From NCBI GenBank assembly GCA_002331485.1, contig DCYS01000036.1, forward strand, positions 1,674 through 65,673: DNA of 64,000 nt. The letters run 5' to 3'. Below are positions 35,911-45,329 of this stretch, piece after piece. The notes beneath the pieces are model-generated. The model saw only the letters and a program-made list of their open reading frames with translations. It was not told where the DNA came from and did no database searches. Both the position numbers and the translations under genes were made by a program. Source of the stretch: Flavobacteriales bacterium UBA2104. GTDB taxonomy: Bacteria > Bacteroidota > Bacteroidia > Flavobacteriales_D > Crocinitomicaceae. How positions within the stretch are numbered: position 1 is the stretch's first letter; each line of letters begins with the position of its first letter.

Positions 35911-35951
35911 AAAAAAAGACCTCGATTGAACTTATCAACCGAGGTCTTTTT
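35911..35951. terminator. Bidirectional intrinsic terminator
   Basis: GACCTCG (35918-35924) pairs with CGAGGTC (35940-35946), extended by TTGA/TCAA, with A-run before and T-run after. It serves the adhesin locus from the left and lysS from the right. Confidence 0.9.
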
Positions 35952-35976
35952 CGTTTATTTCTTTGAAACTATAACT

Positions 35977-37689
35977 TTAAATTTCCTCAATAGTCAACGA
36001 GCCATCCTCTAATTTCTCAACTTTGATCAGGTCGTGTTTGCGCAATCCTTTGAGACCTTTATCCCATTTCTTATTGCTTAAACCAACTTTTTCTTTGAGA
36101 CCAAGAAGATCAGTTTTACCTTCTTTTTGCAAAACATCAAAGATAGCTTGTTCATTTTCGTTTAATTCTGGTCCCGTTTCACCAAATTTCTCCGGTTTCA
36201 TTTGCGGGAAGAATAGTACTTCTTGAATAGCTGCATTATCCGTTAAGAACATGATCAATCGATCCATCCCAATCCCTAAACCTGAAGTTGGTGGCATTCC
36301 ATATTCCAGCGATCTTAAGAAATCCTGGTCGATCATTCCCGTAGCTTCATCATCTCCCTTCTCAGAAAGGCGAACTTGTTCTTCAAAACGCTCGCGTTGA
36401 TCAATCGGATCGTTAAGCTCAGAATAGGCATTTGCTATTTCCTTTCCGCATACCATCAATTCGAAACGTTCTGTATATTCTGGGTTCTCTCTATGCTTTT
36501 TACATAGTGGAGACATTTCTATCGGATAATCCGTAATGAAAGTAGGCTCAATGTAATTCCCTTCACATTTCTCTCCAAAGATCTCATCAATGAGCTTTCC
36601 TTTACCCATTGTTTCATCTACTTCTACACCGAGATCTTTACAAGCAGCTCTCAATTCATCTTCTGATTTACCATCAATATCAAAACCTGTAAACTCGCGA
36701 ATAGAATCTCTCATCGAAATTCGTTTGTATGGCGCTTTAAAATCGATCTTATGTTCTCCAAATGTACATTCTGTCGTTCCATTTACAGCGATCGCACAAT
36801 GCTCAAGAAGCTGTTCAGTAAACTCCATCATCCAATTGTAGTCTTTATAAGCTACATAGATCTCCATTGCAGTAAACTCTGGGTTATGAGTTCTATCCAT
36901 TCCCTCATTTCTGAAGTTTTTAGAAAACTCATAAACTCCTTCGAAACCGCCAACGATCAATCGCTTTAAATACAACTCATTCGCAATACGCATGTAAAGT
37001 GGAATATCTAATGCGTTATGGTGTGTAACAAAAGGTCGTGCAGCAGCACCTCCTGGAATCGATTGAAGTATAGGAGTTTCGACCTCCATATATCCTGCAT
37101 CGTTAAAGAACTGACGCATAGCAGCGAATAACTTCGTACGTTTAACAAAAACCTCTTTTACCTGAGGGTTCACAACAAGATCTACATATCGTTGTCTATA
37201 GCGTTGCTCAGGATCAGTAAATGCATCATGGACATTTCCATCTGCATCTGTCTTTGGTAAAGGAAGGGGCTTCAATGATTTAGAAAGCATTGTGAACTCT
37301 TTAACCATGACGGAAATTTCTCCCACCTGTGTTTTAAAGAGTGTTCCTTTTACTCCAATGAAATCACCTAAATGAAGCATTTTTTTAAATACGTCATTAT
37401 ACATGCTCTTATCTTCGCCTGGACAGATCTCATCCCTGTTGAAATAAACCTGTATTCTTCCTGTATGATCCTGGAGGTCTCCAAAAGAAGCTTTTCCCTG
37501 TATTTTACGACGCATTAGACGGCCAGCAATGTTAACTTCTTCCCCTTCTTTATAATTCTCCTTGATCTGTTTGGCCTTATGTGATACTGGGTATAACGCT
37601 GCCGGATAAGGATCGATACCATGATCGCGCAGCTTTTTCAACGTTTCTCTTCGTTGGATCTCTTGATCAGAAAGTGCCAAATTGCTCAT
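35977..37689 (-). CDS. lysS: Lysyl-tRNA synthetase, class II
   Basis: Charges tRNA-Lys. The 570-residue enzyme has an OB-fold anticodon-binding domain (about 55-160, with VNIAGRLMRRKIQGKASFGDLQD), the class II catalytic domain with motif 2 (FRNEGMDRTHNPEFTAMEIY) and motif 3 (GLGIGMDRLIMFLTDNAAI). The E. coli enzyme is 505 residues; here about 65 extra residues follow motif 3 and form a winged-helix-like tail (NEQAIFDVLQKEGKTDLLGL onward, ending LIKVEKLEDGSLTIEEI). Similar C-terminal extensions occur in other Bacteroidota LysS. Monocistronic, with promoter and terminator visible. Confidence 0.96.
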   Translation of the reverse strand: MSNLALSDQEIQRRETLKKLRDHGIDPYPAALYPVSHKAKQIKENYKEGEEVNIAGRLMRRKIQGKASFGDLQDHTGRIQVYFNRDEICPGEDKSMYNDVFKKMLHLGDFIGVKGTLFKTQVGEISVMVKEFTMLSKSLKPLPLPKTDADGNVHDAFTDPEQRYRQRYVDLVVNPQVKEVFVKRTKLFAAMRQFFNDAGYMEVETPILQSIPGGAAARPFVTHHNALDIPLYMRIANELYLKRLIVGGFEGVYEFSKNFRNEGMDRTHNPEFTAMEIYVAYKDYNWMMEFTEQLLEHCAIAVNGTTECTFGEHKIDFKAPYKRISMRDSIREFTGFDIDGKSEDELRAACKDLGVEVDETMGKGKLIDEIFGEKCEGNYIEPTFITDYPIEMSPLCKKHRENPEYTERFELMVCGKEIANAYSELNDPIDQRERFEEQVRLSEKGDDEATGMIDQDFLRSLEYGMPPTSGLGIGMDRLIMFLTDNAAIQEVLFFPQMKPEKFGETGPELNENEQAIFDVLQKEGKTDLLGLKEKVGLSNKKWDKGLKGLRKHDLIKVEKLEDGSLTIEEI

Positions 37690-37721
37690 ATCAATTCAAT
37701 TATAATTAGTTGTAAAAAGGG

Positions 37722-37729
37722 CAAAGATA
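37722..37729 (-). promoter_or_regulatory. -7 box for lysS
   Basis: TATCTTTG on the minus strand, a perfect TAnnTTTG element, 33 bases before the lysS ATG. The -33 box is not obvious. Confidence 0.45.
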
Positions 37730-37790
37730 AAGAATTGAAGAATTGAAATCGATTGTTTTTAGATAAATTCCCTTCAAATATTGGAACATA

Positions 37791-37821
37791 AAAAAAGTGA
37801 GTGGTCACTGCCACTCACTTT
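37791..37821 (-). terminator. Intrinsic terminator of the first M43 protease gene
   Basis: AAAGTGAGTGG (37794-37804) pairs perfectly with CCACTCACTTT (37811-37821) around a six-base loop; the minus-strand RNA continues into a U-run (37796-37791). Confidence 0.9.
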
Positions 37822-37847
37822 CTGTATTTAGTTTAATCTAATCTTTC

Positions 37848-39956
37848 TTATTTGATCATCAAACGTTGTACTTGTTGAGCACCGTTTACTGATACTTTCA
37901 CCATGTAGATTCCCGCTTCAAGATCAGTTGTTGGCATCACTACCAAGTTTTGTCCTGTTTGAGCTTGAACAACTGTGCTTTTCACAGTTTGTCCAACCAT
38001 GTTGATCAACTCAACTTTAGCGTTTTGATTATTGTCAACTGAGAACTTGATGTTTGCCTCCGTGCTCGCTGGATTAGGGAACACTGCAAAATCATTGATC
38101 AAGCTGTTTTCTTCAACGCTAAGTGGATCATTTGATTCATCTCCTTGGTAGATATTGATATCATCTAAGAAGAAGTTATTTCCATTATCTGCCTCGAACT
38201 GGAACTTAACTCTAAAGTTATCTACCCAGTAAGAAGAAGTTACATTTGACATGTGAACAGTTGTCCAATCATCTTGTGTTGAAGGCTCCCAACTACTTGA
38301 TGCAGTTTCTGAACCTAAGTTATCACCTTTCAAAGTTTTACGCTGTGCCCAAATACTTCCACAATCGTTAGAGATAAATACTCTCAACCACTCTTCGTTC
38401 GAAGAAGAACGTTTGCGATATGCGTAACGGAATGATAAAGTAACTTCATTAGTGATCGATGAAAGGTCAACAGGAGAAGAAATTAATTCATCAATCGTTC
38501 CTGATGGCTGACCGAAGTTTGCCAACTTAACTGATTTTGTACCCGTATAACCAACTCCATTTTCCAATGCAAACTCTGCATTGTTATCGTTGTTCTTAAC
38601 TATCCATGGAGAAGTTGAAAGGTTATTATAGCTTTCGAATCCTTCTATAAATGGAAGAGAAGCGCTCTGATCAAGAACAGTGATATAACCTGTTTTCGTT
38701 TCAGTATCTGAGTTATTTCCGTCAGTAGCTGTTAATTCAACCTGATAAACACCAGGAGTATTGTAAGTTACTGTTGGGTTTTGATCAGTTGAGGAAGAAG
38801 GTGTCCCTCCAGGGAAGTTCCATGTCCATCCTGTTGGACCATGGAATGAATAATCTTCAAAAGAAATTGATTGTCCAGGACAGATTGTTCGTTGTGAAGC
38901 TTCAAATTGAGCTTTACACATAATGTCTGGCTCGTTTACTCCTGTCGCTGTAAGATTCGCAGTTGTGTTAAGATTGTTTCTCCCTGCCGTACTACTTTCT
39001 AATGCTGCCTGCATTCTAGCTTTCTGCCCTAGTGTAAACATTTTAGAACAGAAAGAATATTCCAGGAAGTTCTCTACGTTATCTTTCTGACCGTCACAAG
39101 TCGTTCCTGAAAGGTTACAACTTTGCCATCCAATCGTGTTTGGCGTGTCATTCACACCGTCATCATCATTACAGTTTGAAGTAACACCAGGGTTATTTGT
39201 ACTACCCCATAAATGCGATAAGTTTAACCAGTGCCCTGCTTCGTGTGTCATTGTACGGCTTGTTCCAGTAGAAGAAGTTCCAATAGAACCAACGTAATTG
39301 TGAAGAACATGAATACCATTACTCATACCTGCTCCGATCCAGTTACTTGGTGTATAAGTATAACCTGCTGCACCACCTATCTCAGCAGCAACAAAAACAT
39401 TCATATACTCATCACCAGGCCAGTTACCGTGTTCATTTTGAACAACACTAACTCGATCTCCACCGTCTCCAGTAAATGTTACATTAGAATATGTTCTTGT
39501 AATACCATTAGTACAGTTTCCTTGTGGATCTCTTTTCGCAAGTTTGAATTCGATTTCAGCATCCGCAACGATTGAAAGGAATTCACTTTCAACATTATCC
39601 CAATCATTATTCAGTTTCTGAAAATCCTCATTCAAAATTCGGATACAATCCTCTACCTGCTCATTAGAGATGTTTTCATCTCCACCTGCATGGATAATAT
39701 GGAATACAACAGGAATAGTATATTGGATTGCACGAGCGCCAGAATTTGTCATCGCTTCTGGATGATTCTGGATATAGTTTTGAATTTCTTGCTCGTAAGC
39801 TTGTTTATCAATATGATATTGAGTTTGCTCCTGTGGTGATAACGAGGAAACAAATTCTGCAGTTTTTTCATCTGTGTGACAAGGATGAACATCCTGAGCA
39901 TAAGTTGCTGTGATTGCCCCTACAGCGATTGCCACTGATAGTATAATTTTTTTCAT
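37848..39956 (-). CDS. Secreted M43-family (pappalysin-like) metalloprotease with PKD and T9SS sorting domain, copy 1
   Basis: Secreted zinc metalloprotease of 702 residues. A signal peptide (about 1-20) and propeptide precede the catalytic domain, which starts near YTIPVVFHIIHAGGDENIS. The extended zinc site HEAGHWLNLSH (about 238-248) matches HExxHxxGxxH-type metzincins except that Gly is Asn; the Met-turn region is around LEYSFCSKMFTLGQKARM. A PKD domain (GWTWNFPGGTPS), a jelly-roll domain (about 455-600) and a type A T9SS C-terminal domain (FAVFPNPASTEANIKF to the end) follow. It is a tandem paralogue of the next gene, 112 bases upstream. Confidence 0.93.
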   Translation of the reverse strand: MKKIILSVAIAVGAITATYAQDVHPCHTDEKTAEFVSSLSPQEQTQYHIDKQAYEQEIQNYIQNHPEAMTNSGARAIQYTIPVVFHIIHAGGDENISNEQVEDCIRILNEDFQKLNNDWDNVESEFLSIVADAEIEFKLAKRDPQGNCTNGITRTYSNVTFTGDGGDRVSVVQNEHGNWPGDEYMNVFVAAEIGGAAGYTYTPSNWIGAGMSNGIHVLHNYVGSIGTSSTGTSRTMTHEAGHWLNLSHLWGSTNNPGVTSNCNDDDGVNDTPNTIGWQSCNLSGTTCDGQKDNVENFLEYSFCSKMFTLGQKARMQAALESSTAGRNNLNTTANLTATGVNEPDIMCKAQFEASQRTICPGQSISFEDYSFHGPTGWTWNFPGGTPSSSTDQNPTVTYNTPGVYQVELTATDGNNSDTETKTGYITVLDQSASLPFIEGFESYNNLSTSPWIVKNNDNNAEFALENGVGYTGTKSVKLANFGQPSGTIDELISSPVDLSSITNEVTLSFRYAYRKRSSSNEEWLRVFISNDCGSIWAQRKTLKGDNLGSETASSSWEPSTQDDWTTVHMSNVTSSYWVDNFRVKFQFEADNGNNFFLDDINIYQGDESNDPLSVEENSLINDFAVFPNPASTEANIKFSVDNNQNAKVELINMVGQTVKSTVVQAQTGQNLVVMPTTDLEAGIYMVKVSVNGAQQVQRLMIK

Positions 39957-40068
39957 AATCGGGTTTTAATTTATTTAGCGATATAAAGATACCGAATCAT
40001 TAAGGAAATGTAAAATCCTTTACATGAACGGTAATTATCATTGATTAAAGTGGGCAAATGCCCTGAAA

Positions 40069-42195
40069 TCACTGAATTATCAGCCTTTTTACCTGTTTTG
40101 CAGCGGAGCCCTTCGATCCAACACGAACGAAATAAACACCGCCAGAAAGACCAGCTCCATCCAATACAATTAGATTGTTTCCACTATTTGCCTGGATTAA
40201 TTTATGCTGAACGACCTTGCCGTCAATAGTCATTAGATCCACCACAAATTGATCTGCCATTTGAGTAGCGAATTCAACATTAATATTATCTCTGGCTGGG
40301 TTAGGATATACATTAAAGCCAGTGAAGCTATTGTTCTCATTCAGGTTGAGAACTGGATCATCAGAAGGGCTTCCTTGATAAATATTGATATCATCTAAAT
40401 AGAAGTTATTACCGTTGTCTCCTTCAAATTGGAACTTAACTCTAAAATTATCTACCCAAAATGATGAGGTAACATTGGTCATATGAACAGTTACCCAATC
40501 ATTATCCGATGTAGGTTCCCAGCTATTTCCATCAACGTTTTCTCCTAATTGATTCCCTTTGAGTGTTTTTCTTTGTGCCCAGATATCTCCACAATCATTA
40601 CTCAAAAATACACGTAACCATTCTTCGTTAACAGAGAATCTCTTTTTATATGCATATCGGAATGATAAAGTAACCTCATCAGTAATTCCAGATAAGTCGA
40701 TCGGAGAAGATATCAATTCATCAATGCCACCTACAGGTTGTCCGAAATTTGAAATTCCAGCACTTTTAGTTCCAGATAGACCAACATTCTTTATTTCAAA
40801 TGCCTGGTCACTACCGTTATTCTTAACTACCCAGAAATCATCAGGAATAGACGATACGTTTTCGAAATCTTCGTAGAATGGTAGAGGTTGAGCATTTGAA
40901 AGTACACGAACAAATGCTGTTTTAGTTTCTATATCCTGGTTGTTTCCATCAGTTGCAGTCAATGTAACTTCATATGTTCCAGGCGTGTTATAAACAATCG
41001 AAGGGTTTTGATCAGTAGATGTGCTTGGTGTTCCTCCTGGAAAATCCCAATCCCAACCTACAGCTCCATGGTAAGAAGCATCTGTAAAATTGATCGTTTC
41101 TCCTACACAGATCACTTCTTGATCTGCATAAAACTCAGCCTTACACATTACATCAGGTTCATTAACTCCTGTTGCAACTAAATTTGCTGCAGATGTAAGC
41201 GAAACGAAATTAGAGATGTTCTCAAAGTTATTATGCATTAGTGCTTTTTGACCTTCTGTAAACATTCTTCTACATGTATTATAACTCATATGATTTTCGT
41301 TCTGATCCAATACATCGAATCCAAACGGATCATTAACAGGTACATCATTACAAGAGTTATTAGATGGTAGACAACCAAAAACTTGTTCAGTTGGTGGTGT
41401 ATCACAAATATAGTCACCACTTGATTCGCAATCGCTACTGTGACAACCATCCTGAAAAGTGTGCAACAATCCACAAATATGTCCCATTTCATGTGTAAGT
41501 GTACGTCCACCATTAAATTCGGCAGTACCAATACGTCCGATACGATCGTGTCTATTCAAAATACCATGACCCGCTCCCCAATTATTATATGGCAGGAAAG
41601 CATATCCTAGTGTAGTTCCTCCTCCAGAACCTTCAATTGAATTTACTACCCATATATTAAGGTATGAATCATTAGGCCATGCGTCTAATCCACCATTTGC
41701 AGAATATTTACATGCTTCTCCTGCGTCATTGGTGAGATTTGGGGCAAACTTACGTTCTACTCCATTCGTACAGTTCCCATCTGGATCGATCTTCGCTAAT
41801 TTGAACTCAACCTCGATGTCCGCATGTAATGGCGCGTAAGGTGCATCTGTCGTGTTACGTATCTGCGTAGCGTCAGTATTTAATGCGGCAAAATCTTCAT
41901 TCATCACATCTATACCCGACTGGATCTGGTCCATTGAAATATTACCTTCTCCTCCATCATGAATTATATGGAATACAACGGGAATAGTATAAGTAGCAGC
42001 TTTCTCAGACTGAGCATTTCCCGCTTGTCGAATATCTAGAATTCGCTGTTTTAGCTCATCCATATAGTTTGGATTTTCCTGAACTTTCTCTTCAAGAATT
42101 GGATCAAATCCACACCACTCGCCTTGCTGAGCAAAACTCAAGCTGACGGTTAATAACACAAAAATGGAAAGAAATACTCTCGACGCTGTTTTCAT
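40069..42195 (-). CDS. Secreted M43-family metalloprotease with PKD and T9SS sorting domain, copy 2
   Basis: Paralogue of the 37848-39956 gene with the same layout, 708 residues: signal peptide, propeptide, M43 catalytic domain, PKD (GWDWDFPGGTPS), jelly-roll and T9SS sorting domain (FNVYPNPARDNINVEF to the end). The zinc site is HEMGHICGLLH, a canonical HExxHxxGxxH, followed by a Cys-rich loop (GCHSSDCESSGDYICDTPP) with several disulphides and a calcium-binding look. The jelly-roll and C-terminal halves of the two genes are close to identical in many blocks, while the catalytic loops differ, suggesting tandem duplication followed by change in specificity. Probable nutrient-acquisition proteases. 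Confidence 0.93.
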   Translation of the reverse strand: MKTASRVFLSIFVLLTVSLSFAQQGEWCGFDPILEEKVQENPNYMDELKQRILDIRQAGNAQSEKAATYTIPVVFHIIHDGGEGNISMDQIQSGIDVMNEDFAALNTDATQIRNTTDAPYAPLHADIEVEFKLAKIDPDGNCTNGVERKFAPNLTNDAGEACKYSANGGLDAWPNDSYLNIWVVNSIEGSGGGTTLGYAFLPYNNWGAGHGILNRHDRIGRIGTAEFNGGRTLTHEMGHICGLLHTFQDGCHSSDCESSGDYICDTPPTEQVFGCLPSNNSCNDVPVNDPFGFDVLDQNENHMSYNTCRRMFTEGQKALMHNNFENISNFVSLTSAANLVATGVNEPDVMCKAEFYADQEVICVGETINFTDASYHGAVGWDWDFPGGTPSTSTDQNPSIVYNTPGTYEVTLTATDGNNQDIETKTAFVRVLSNAQPLPFYEDFENVSSIPDDFWVVKNNGSDQAFEIKNVGLSGTKSAGISNFGQPVGGIDELISSPIDLSGITDEVTLSFRYAYKKRFSVNEEWLRVFLSNDCGDIWAQRKTLKGNQLGENVDGNSWEPTSDNDWVTVHMTNVTSSFWVDNFRVKFQFEGDNGNNFYLDDINIYQGSPSDDPVLNLNENNSFTGFNVYPNPARDNINVEFATQMADQFVVDLMTIDGKVVQHKLIQANSGNNLIVLDGAGLSGGVYFVRVGSKGSAAKQVKRLIIQ

Positions 42196-42294
42196 AATTT
42201 ATAGTCTTTCGGGTAAAATAACGAAATTTACCTTGGTACATAATAAAAGACGCTAGTATTCACTGATTCGTTGAAAGAATATACAGAATTAAAC

Positions 42295-42330
42295 AAAAAA
42301 GGCCGCCCATTGTAATTTGGACGACCTTTT
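42295..42330 (-). terminator. Intrinsic terminator of fumC
   Basis: AAAGGCCGCCCA (42298-42309) pairs with TGGACGACCTTT (42318-42329), using two G-U pairs in the minus-strand RNA, followed by U residues. It lies 23 bases after the fumC stop codon. Confidence 0.8.
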
Positions 42331-42352
42331 CAAGCTTAGTTTTTAAGGCTTT

Positions 42353-43747
42353 CTATTTCTTACCCACCATTTTAGATGGATCAACCCATTCGTCGTATTC
42401 TTCAGCTGTCAAATATCCTAATGACAGAGCAGCTTCTTTAAGCGTTGTTCCTTCTTCATGAGCTTTACCTGCAATTTCTGCAGCTTTGTAGTAACCAATT
42501 TTGGTATTAAGTGCTGTTACCAACATCAGTGAATTGTTCAATAGCTCATCGATCTTTGATTGATTCGGTTCAATACCAACTGCACAATTATCTGCGAACG
42601 AAACACAACCATCTCCTATCAATCTTGCAGATTCCAGAAGATTAGCAGCCATCATTGGTTTAAAGACATTCAATTCGTAATGACCTTGTGTTCCTCCTAC
42701 TGTTACTGCAACATCATTACCCATAACTTGAGCAGCAACCATCGTTAATGCTTCACACTGTGTTGGGTTTACCTTTCCAGGCATAATTGAAGAACCTGGT
42801 TCATTGGCAGGTATTATGATCTCACCAATACCTGAACGTGGTCCAGATGCCATCATTCTAATATCATTTGCAATTTTATTCAATGAAACTGCAATTTGTT
42901 TTAGAGCACCGTGCGTTTCTACAATTGCATCATGCGCAGCAAGGGCCTCAAACTTATTTTGTGCAGAAACGAATGGCAATCCTGTAAACTCGGCGATCTT
43001 TTTAGCAACAAGCTCTGCATATCCATCAGGAGTATTTATTCCTGTTCCGACTGCTGTTCCACCAAGAGCCAATTCTGATAAATGAGCAAGCGTGTTCTCC
43101 AATGCTTTTAAACCATGATCAAGTTGAGATACGTATCCAGAAAACTCCTGACCTAAAGTTAACGGCGTAGCATCCATCAAGTGAGTTCTTCCGATTTTCA
43201 CTACATCGTTGAATGCTTTTGCTTTCTGATCTAGAATATCTCTTAGGTGTTTTACACCTGGTATTGTTGTTTCAACGATCATTTTATAAGACGCAATGTG
43301 CATCCCAGTTGGGAACGTATCATTTGACGATTGAGACTTATTTACATCATCGTTAGGCTGCAAAGTCTTTTCTCCCTCTCCAAGTTTTTTTCCTGCTAGA
43401 ACATGACCCCTGTTTGCGATAACCTCATTTGTATTCATGTTTGATTGTGTTCCAGAACCTGTTTGCCAAATTACAAGTGGAAACTGATCATCGTGCTGAC
43501 CATCTAAAATTTCATCACAAACTTTAGAGATCAAATTCTTTTTCTCCTCTTCAAGTACGCCCAACTCATGGTTCGTATGAGCTGCCGCTTTCTTCAAATA
43601 TGCAAATCCATATACTACTTCAAGTGGCATAGAACCAGGCGCTCCGATCTTAAAATTATTTCGTGAACGTTCAGTCTGTGCTCCCCAATACTTATCGGCA
43701 GGTACTTTTACCTCACCCATCGTGTCTTTTTCTATTCTATATTCCAT
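42353..43747 (-). CDS. fumC: Fumarate hydratase, class II
   Basis: Interconverts fumarate and L-malate in the citric acid cycle; soluble iron-free homotetramer. The 464-residue protein has the family signature GSSIMPGKVNPTQCEA, with the active-site loop Ser, plus GSGTQSNMNTNEVIANR and TFPTGMHIA. Length agrees with E. coli FumC (467). A -7 box lies 54 bases upstream and a terminator follows, so it is transcribed alone. A 52-residue membrane protein is encoded divergently on the other side of the promoter. Confidence 0.97.
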   Translation of the reverse strand: MEYRIEKDTMGEVKVPADKYWGAQTERSRNNFKIGAPGSMPLEVVYGFAYLKKAAAHTNHELGVLEEEKKNLISKVCDEILDGQHDDQFPLVIWQTGSGTQSNMNTNEVIANRGHVLAGKKLGEGEKTLQPNDDVNKSQSSNDTFPTGMHIASYKMIVETTIPGVKHLRDILDQKAKAFNDVVKIGRTHLMDATPLTLGQEFSGYVSQLDHGLKALENTLAHLSELALGGTAVGTGINTPDGYAELVAKKIAEFTGLPFVSAQNKFEALAAHDAIVETHGALKQIAVSLNKIANDIRMMASGPRSGIGEIIIPANEPGSSIMPGKVNPTQCEALTMVAAQVMGNDVAVTVGGTQGHYELNVFKPMMAANLLESARLIGDGCVSFADNCAVGIEPNQSKIDELLNNSLMLVTALNTKIGYYKAAEIAGKAHEEGTTLKEAALSLGYLTAEEYDEWVDPSKMVGKK

Positions 43748-43800
43748 TTTATATAGTTTGTTTGTGATTATTTTTTTATTTTAGCCGCAATAATTGCTTA

Positions 43801-43808
43801 CAAAAATA
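43801..43808 (-). promoter_or_regulatory. -7 box for fumC
   Basis: TATTTTTG on the minus strand, a perfect TAnnTTTG element, 54 bases before the fumC ATG. It lies just upstream of the divergent small gene at 43816. Confidence 0.45.
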
Positions 43809-43815
43809 GTATAAG

Positions 43816-43974
43816 ATGAGTATTTTCGGTATTTTAATGTTTCTAATTTTGGGAGGAATGGCGTTTTGGTTGCTATTGTTCCTTCTTGGATTTGCAGTTC
43901 CATTTTGGATTACACTGGGAGCGATCGATCAGATTCGTCCGAAACGTGTTTTCGACGAAGAAGAGGAAGCATAG
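43816..43974 (+). CDS. Small membrane protein, 52 residues
   Basis: An ATG-initiated reading frame (MSIFGILMFLILGGMAFW ...) ending at TAG 43972-43974. It encodes two hydrophobic stretches, about residues 3-21 and 17-38 with little break, then a polar tail (IDQIRPKRVFDEEEEA) with a basic Arg/Lys patch and five acidic residues. I do not recognise the family. It is supported as a gene by its position between divergent fumC and a dedicated strong terminator on the same strand (44000-44025). A role as a small inner-membrane accessory protein is possible, but nothing in the sequence shows which complex it serves. Confidence 0.6.
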   Translation: MSIFGILMFLILGGMAFWLLLFLLGFAVPFWITLGAIDQIRPKRVFDEEEEA

Positions 43975-43999
43975 AAACGAAAAACAATATGATATTGAT

Positions 44000-44025
44000 A
44001 AGGAGGGCATTCGCTCTCCTTTTTT
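44000..44025 (+). terminator. Intrinsic terminator of the 52-residue membrane-protein gene
   Basis: AAGGAGGGC (44000-44008) pairs with GCTCTCCTT (44013-44021) with one G-U pair around an ATTC loop, followed by a T-run on the plus strand, 25 bases after the stop codon. Confidence 0.85.
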
Positions 44026-44039
44026 AGTTTATGCCTTTT

Positions 44040-45329
44040 CTATTGGCTGATCCACAGGTTTGGGTTGAGCTGATTAACACTCGTGCCTTTAACCTGATGA
44101 ATTTCAAAGTGAGCTACCGAAACATTTCCAGATTGATTTGGTAGTAGTGATCCGATCGGGGTTTTTGTATCTACCTTAGTCCCCTTCGTTACGTAAACAT
44201 CCTGTAGATTAGAATAAACACTTCTGAAATCACCGTGCTTGATTATGACCACTTTTCCAGCACCTGGAATGTTGATCACACTTGTCACTTCCCCTTTGAA
44301 GACAGCACGCACATTTGCATTTTTCGGAGTACTTATATCTACACCATTATTTTGAGTGTACACGTTAGGTAAAGTAGGGTGAGCATTTTTTCCATAGTTC
44401 TGAGTGATAGTACCCTTCTCAACTGGCCACGGTAATTTACCCTTGTTCGCTGCGAAATTCTTACCAACAAGTTTATTTTCCCTTGTAGCAGCAAAATCAA
44501 CGGTCTCTTTACCAGAACTCTCAGGTGTATTTTCGTTCTCTCTTCGTTCTTTTGCACGTCTTTCAGCTTCCAGTCGTTCCTTTTCAAGTCTTGCTTGTTC
44601 AGCCGCTATTTCCCGCTGAATTGCAGCTTGAATCTCCCTTTTAAGCTTAGCTTTTCTTGCTTTTTGTTTTTCCAATTCTGCCAACAGATCATCTTCTTTC
44701 GCCTTATATCTGTTATAAATCTCTTCCTTCTCTTTTTTAGCTTCAATGATCTCGGCTCTTTCTTCTTTCTTCTGACTTGCCAAAACAACCTGTTCCTTCT
44801 TCTGGGCATCTAATTCAACGATCTCATCCTCCAACAGTTTCATGTTCTGCTTGATCAATCGGAGCTGCTTTTTTTGAATTTCAGCGAGTTTTTCAAGGTA
44901 TAATTTTCTCTTGATCGCTTCTTCCACGGATCTGGAACTGAAAATAAACATGAGATCTCCATACTTGCTTCTATGTTTATAGGCATAGATCAGAAGCTCT
45001 CGATATTGCTTTTTAAGCTGTTCGATCTCTGCTTTTAGTTTTTCAATTCGTCCTTGCTTTTGCTCAACTTTTAATTCAGATGATCTGATCTGGTTGTTTA
45101 TGTTTCTAAGTAAGCGTTCACGGTATTCGACCTGACGCTCGATCAACTGAACCTCTTCTAAGGATAATTTGGTATTCTTTTTACTTTTCTCAAGTAACGA
45201 TTTAGTAGTGGAGATCTGGTTTTCAAGCTCTTTCTGTTCCTTTTTAAGTCGCTCTGACCCTTGCGACCAAAGATCGCCTAATGGTAGCAGCAACAAAATA
45301 AAAAATAAGAACTTACTCACACTTGCCAT
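44040..45329 (-). CDS. EnvC-like murein hydrolase activator (degenerate M23 domain)
   Basis: Periplasmic protein of 429 residues with a signal peptide (MASVSKFLFFILLLLPLGDL), a long coiled coil (about 25-270, rich in Lys, Glu, Arg) and a C-terminal LytM/M23 domain (about 310-429). In active M23 enzymes the first zinc ligand is in HxxxD; here it is NNGVDIST, so the His is replaced by Asn, while HFEIH is kept. Such degenerate LytM proteins activate amidases rather than cleaving peptidoglycan, as EnvC does at the septum. The reading frame extends to 45368, but those codons lie inside the upstream gene, so the ATG at 45327-45329 before the signal peptide is used, overlapping that gene by 17 bases. 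Confidence 0.88.
   Translation of the reverse strand: MASVSKFLFFILLLLPLGDLWSQGSERLKKEQKELENQISTTKSLLEKSKKNTKLSLEEVQLIERQVEYRERLLRNINNQIRSSELKVEQKQGRIEKLKAEIEQLKKQYRELLIYAYKHRSKYGDLMFIFSSRSVEEAIKRKLYLEKLAEIQKKQLRLIKQNMKLLEDEIVELDAQKKEQVVLASQKKEERAEIIEAKKEKEEIYNRYKAKEDDLLAELEKQKARKAKLKREIQAAIQREIAAEQARLEKERLEAERRAKERRENENTPESSGKETVDFAATRENKLVGKNFAANKGKLPWPVEKGTITQNYGKNAHPTLPNVYTQNNGVDISTPKNANVRAVFKGEVTSVINIPGAGKVVIIKHGDFRSVYSNLQDVYVTKGTKVDTKTPIGSLLPNQSGNVSVAHFEIHQVKGTSVNQLNPNLWISQ

Noticed and set aside
40040..40068. Possible terminator GGGCAAATGCCC between the M43 genes
   Set aside because: Short stem and no U-tract on the minus strand.
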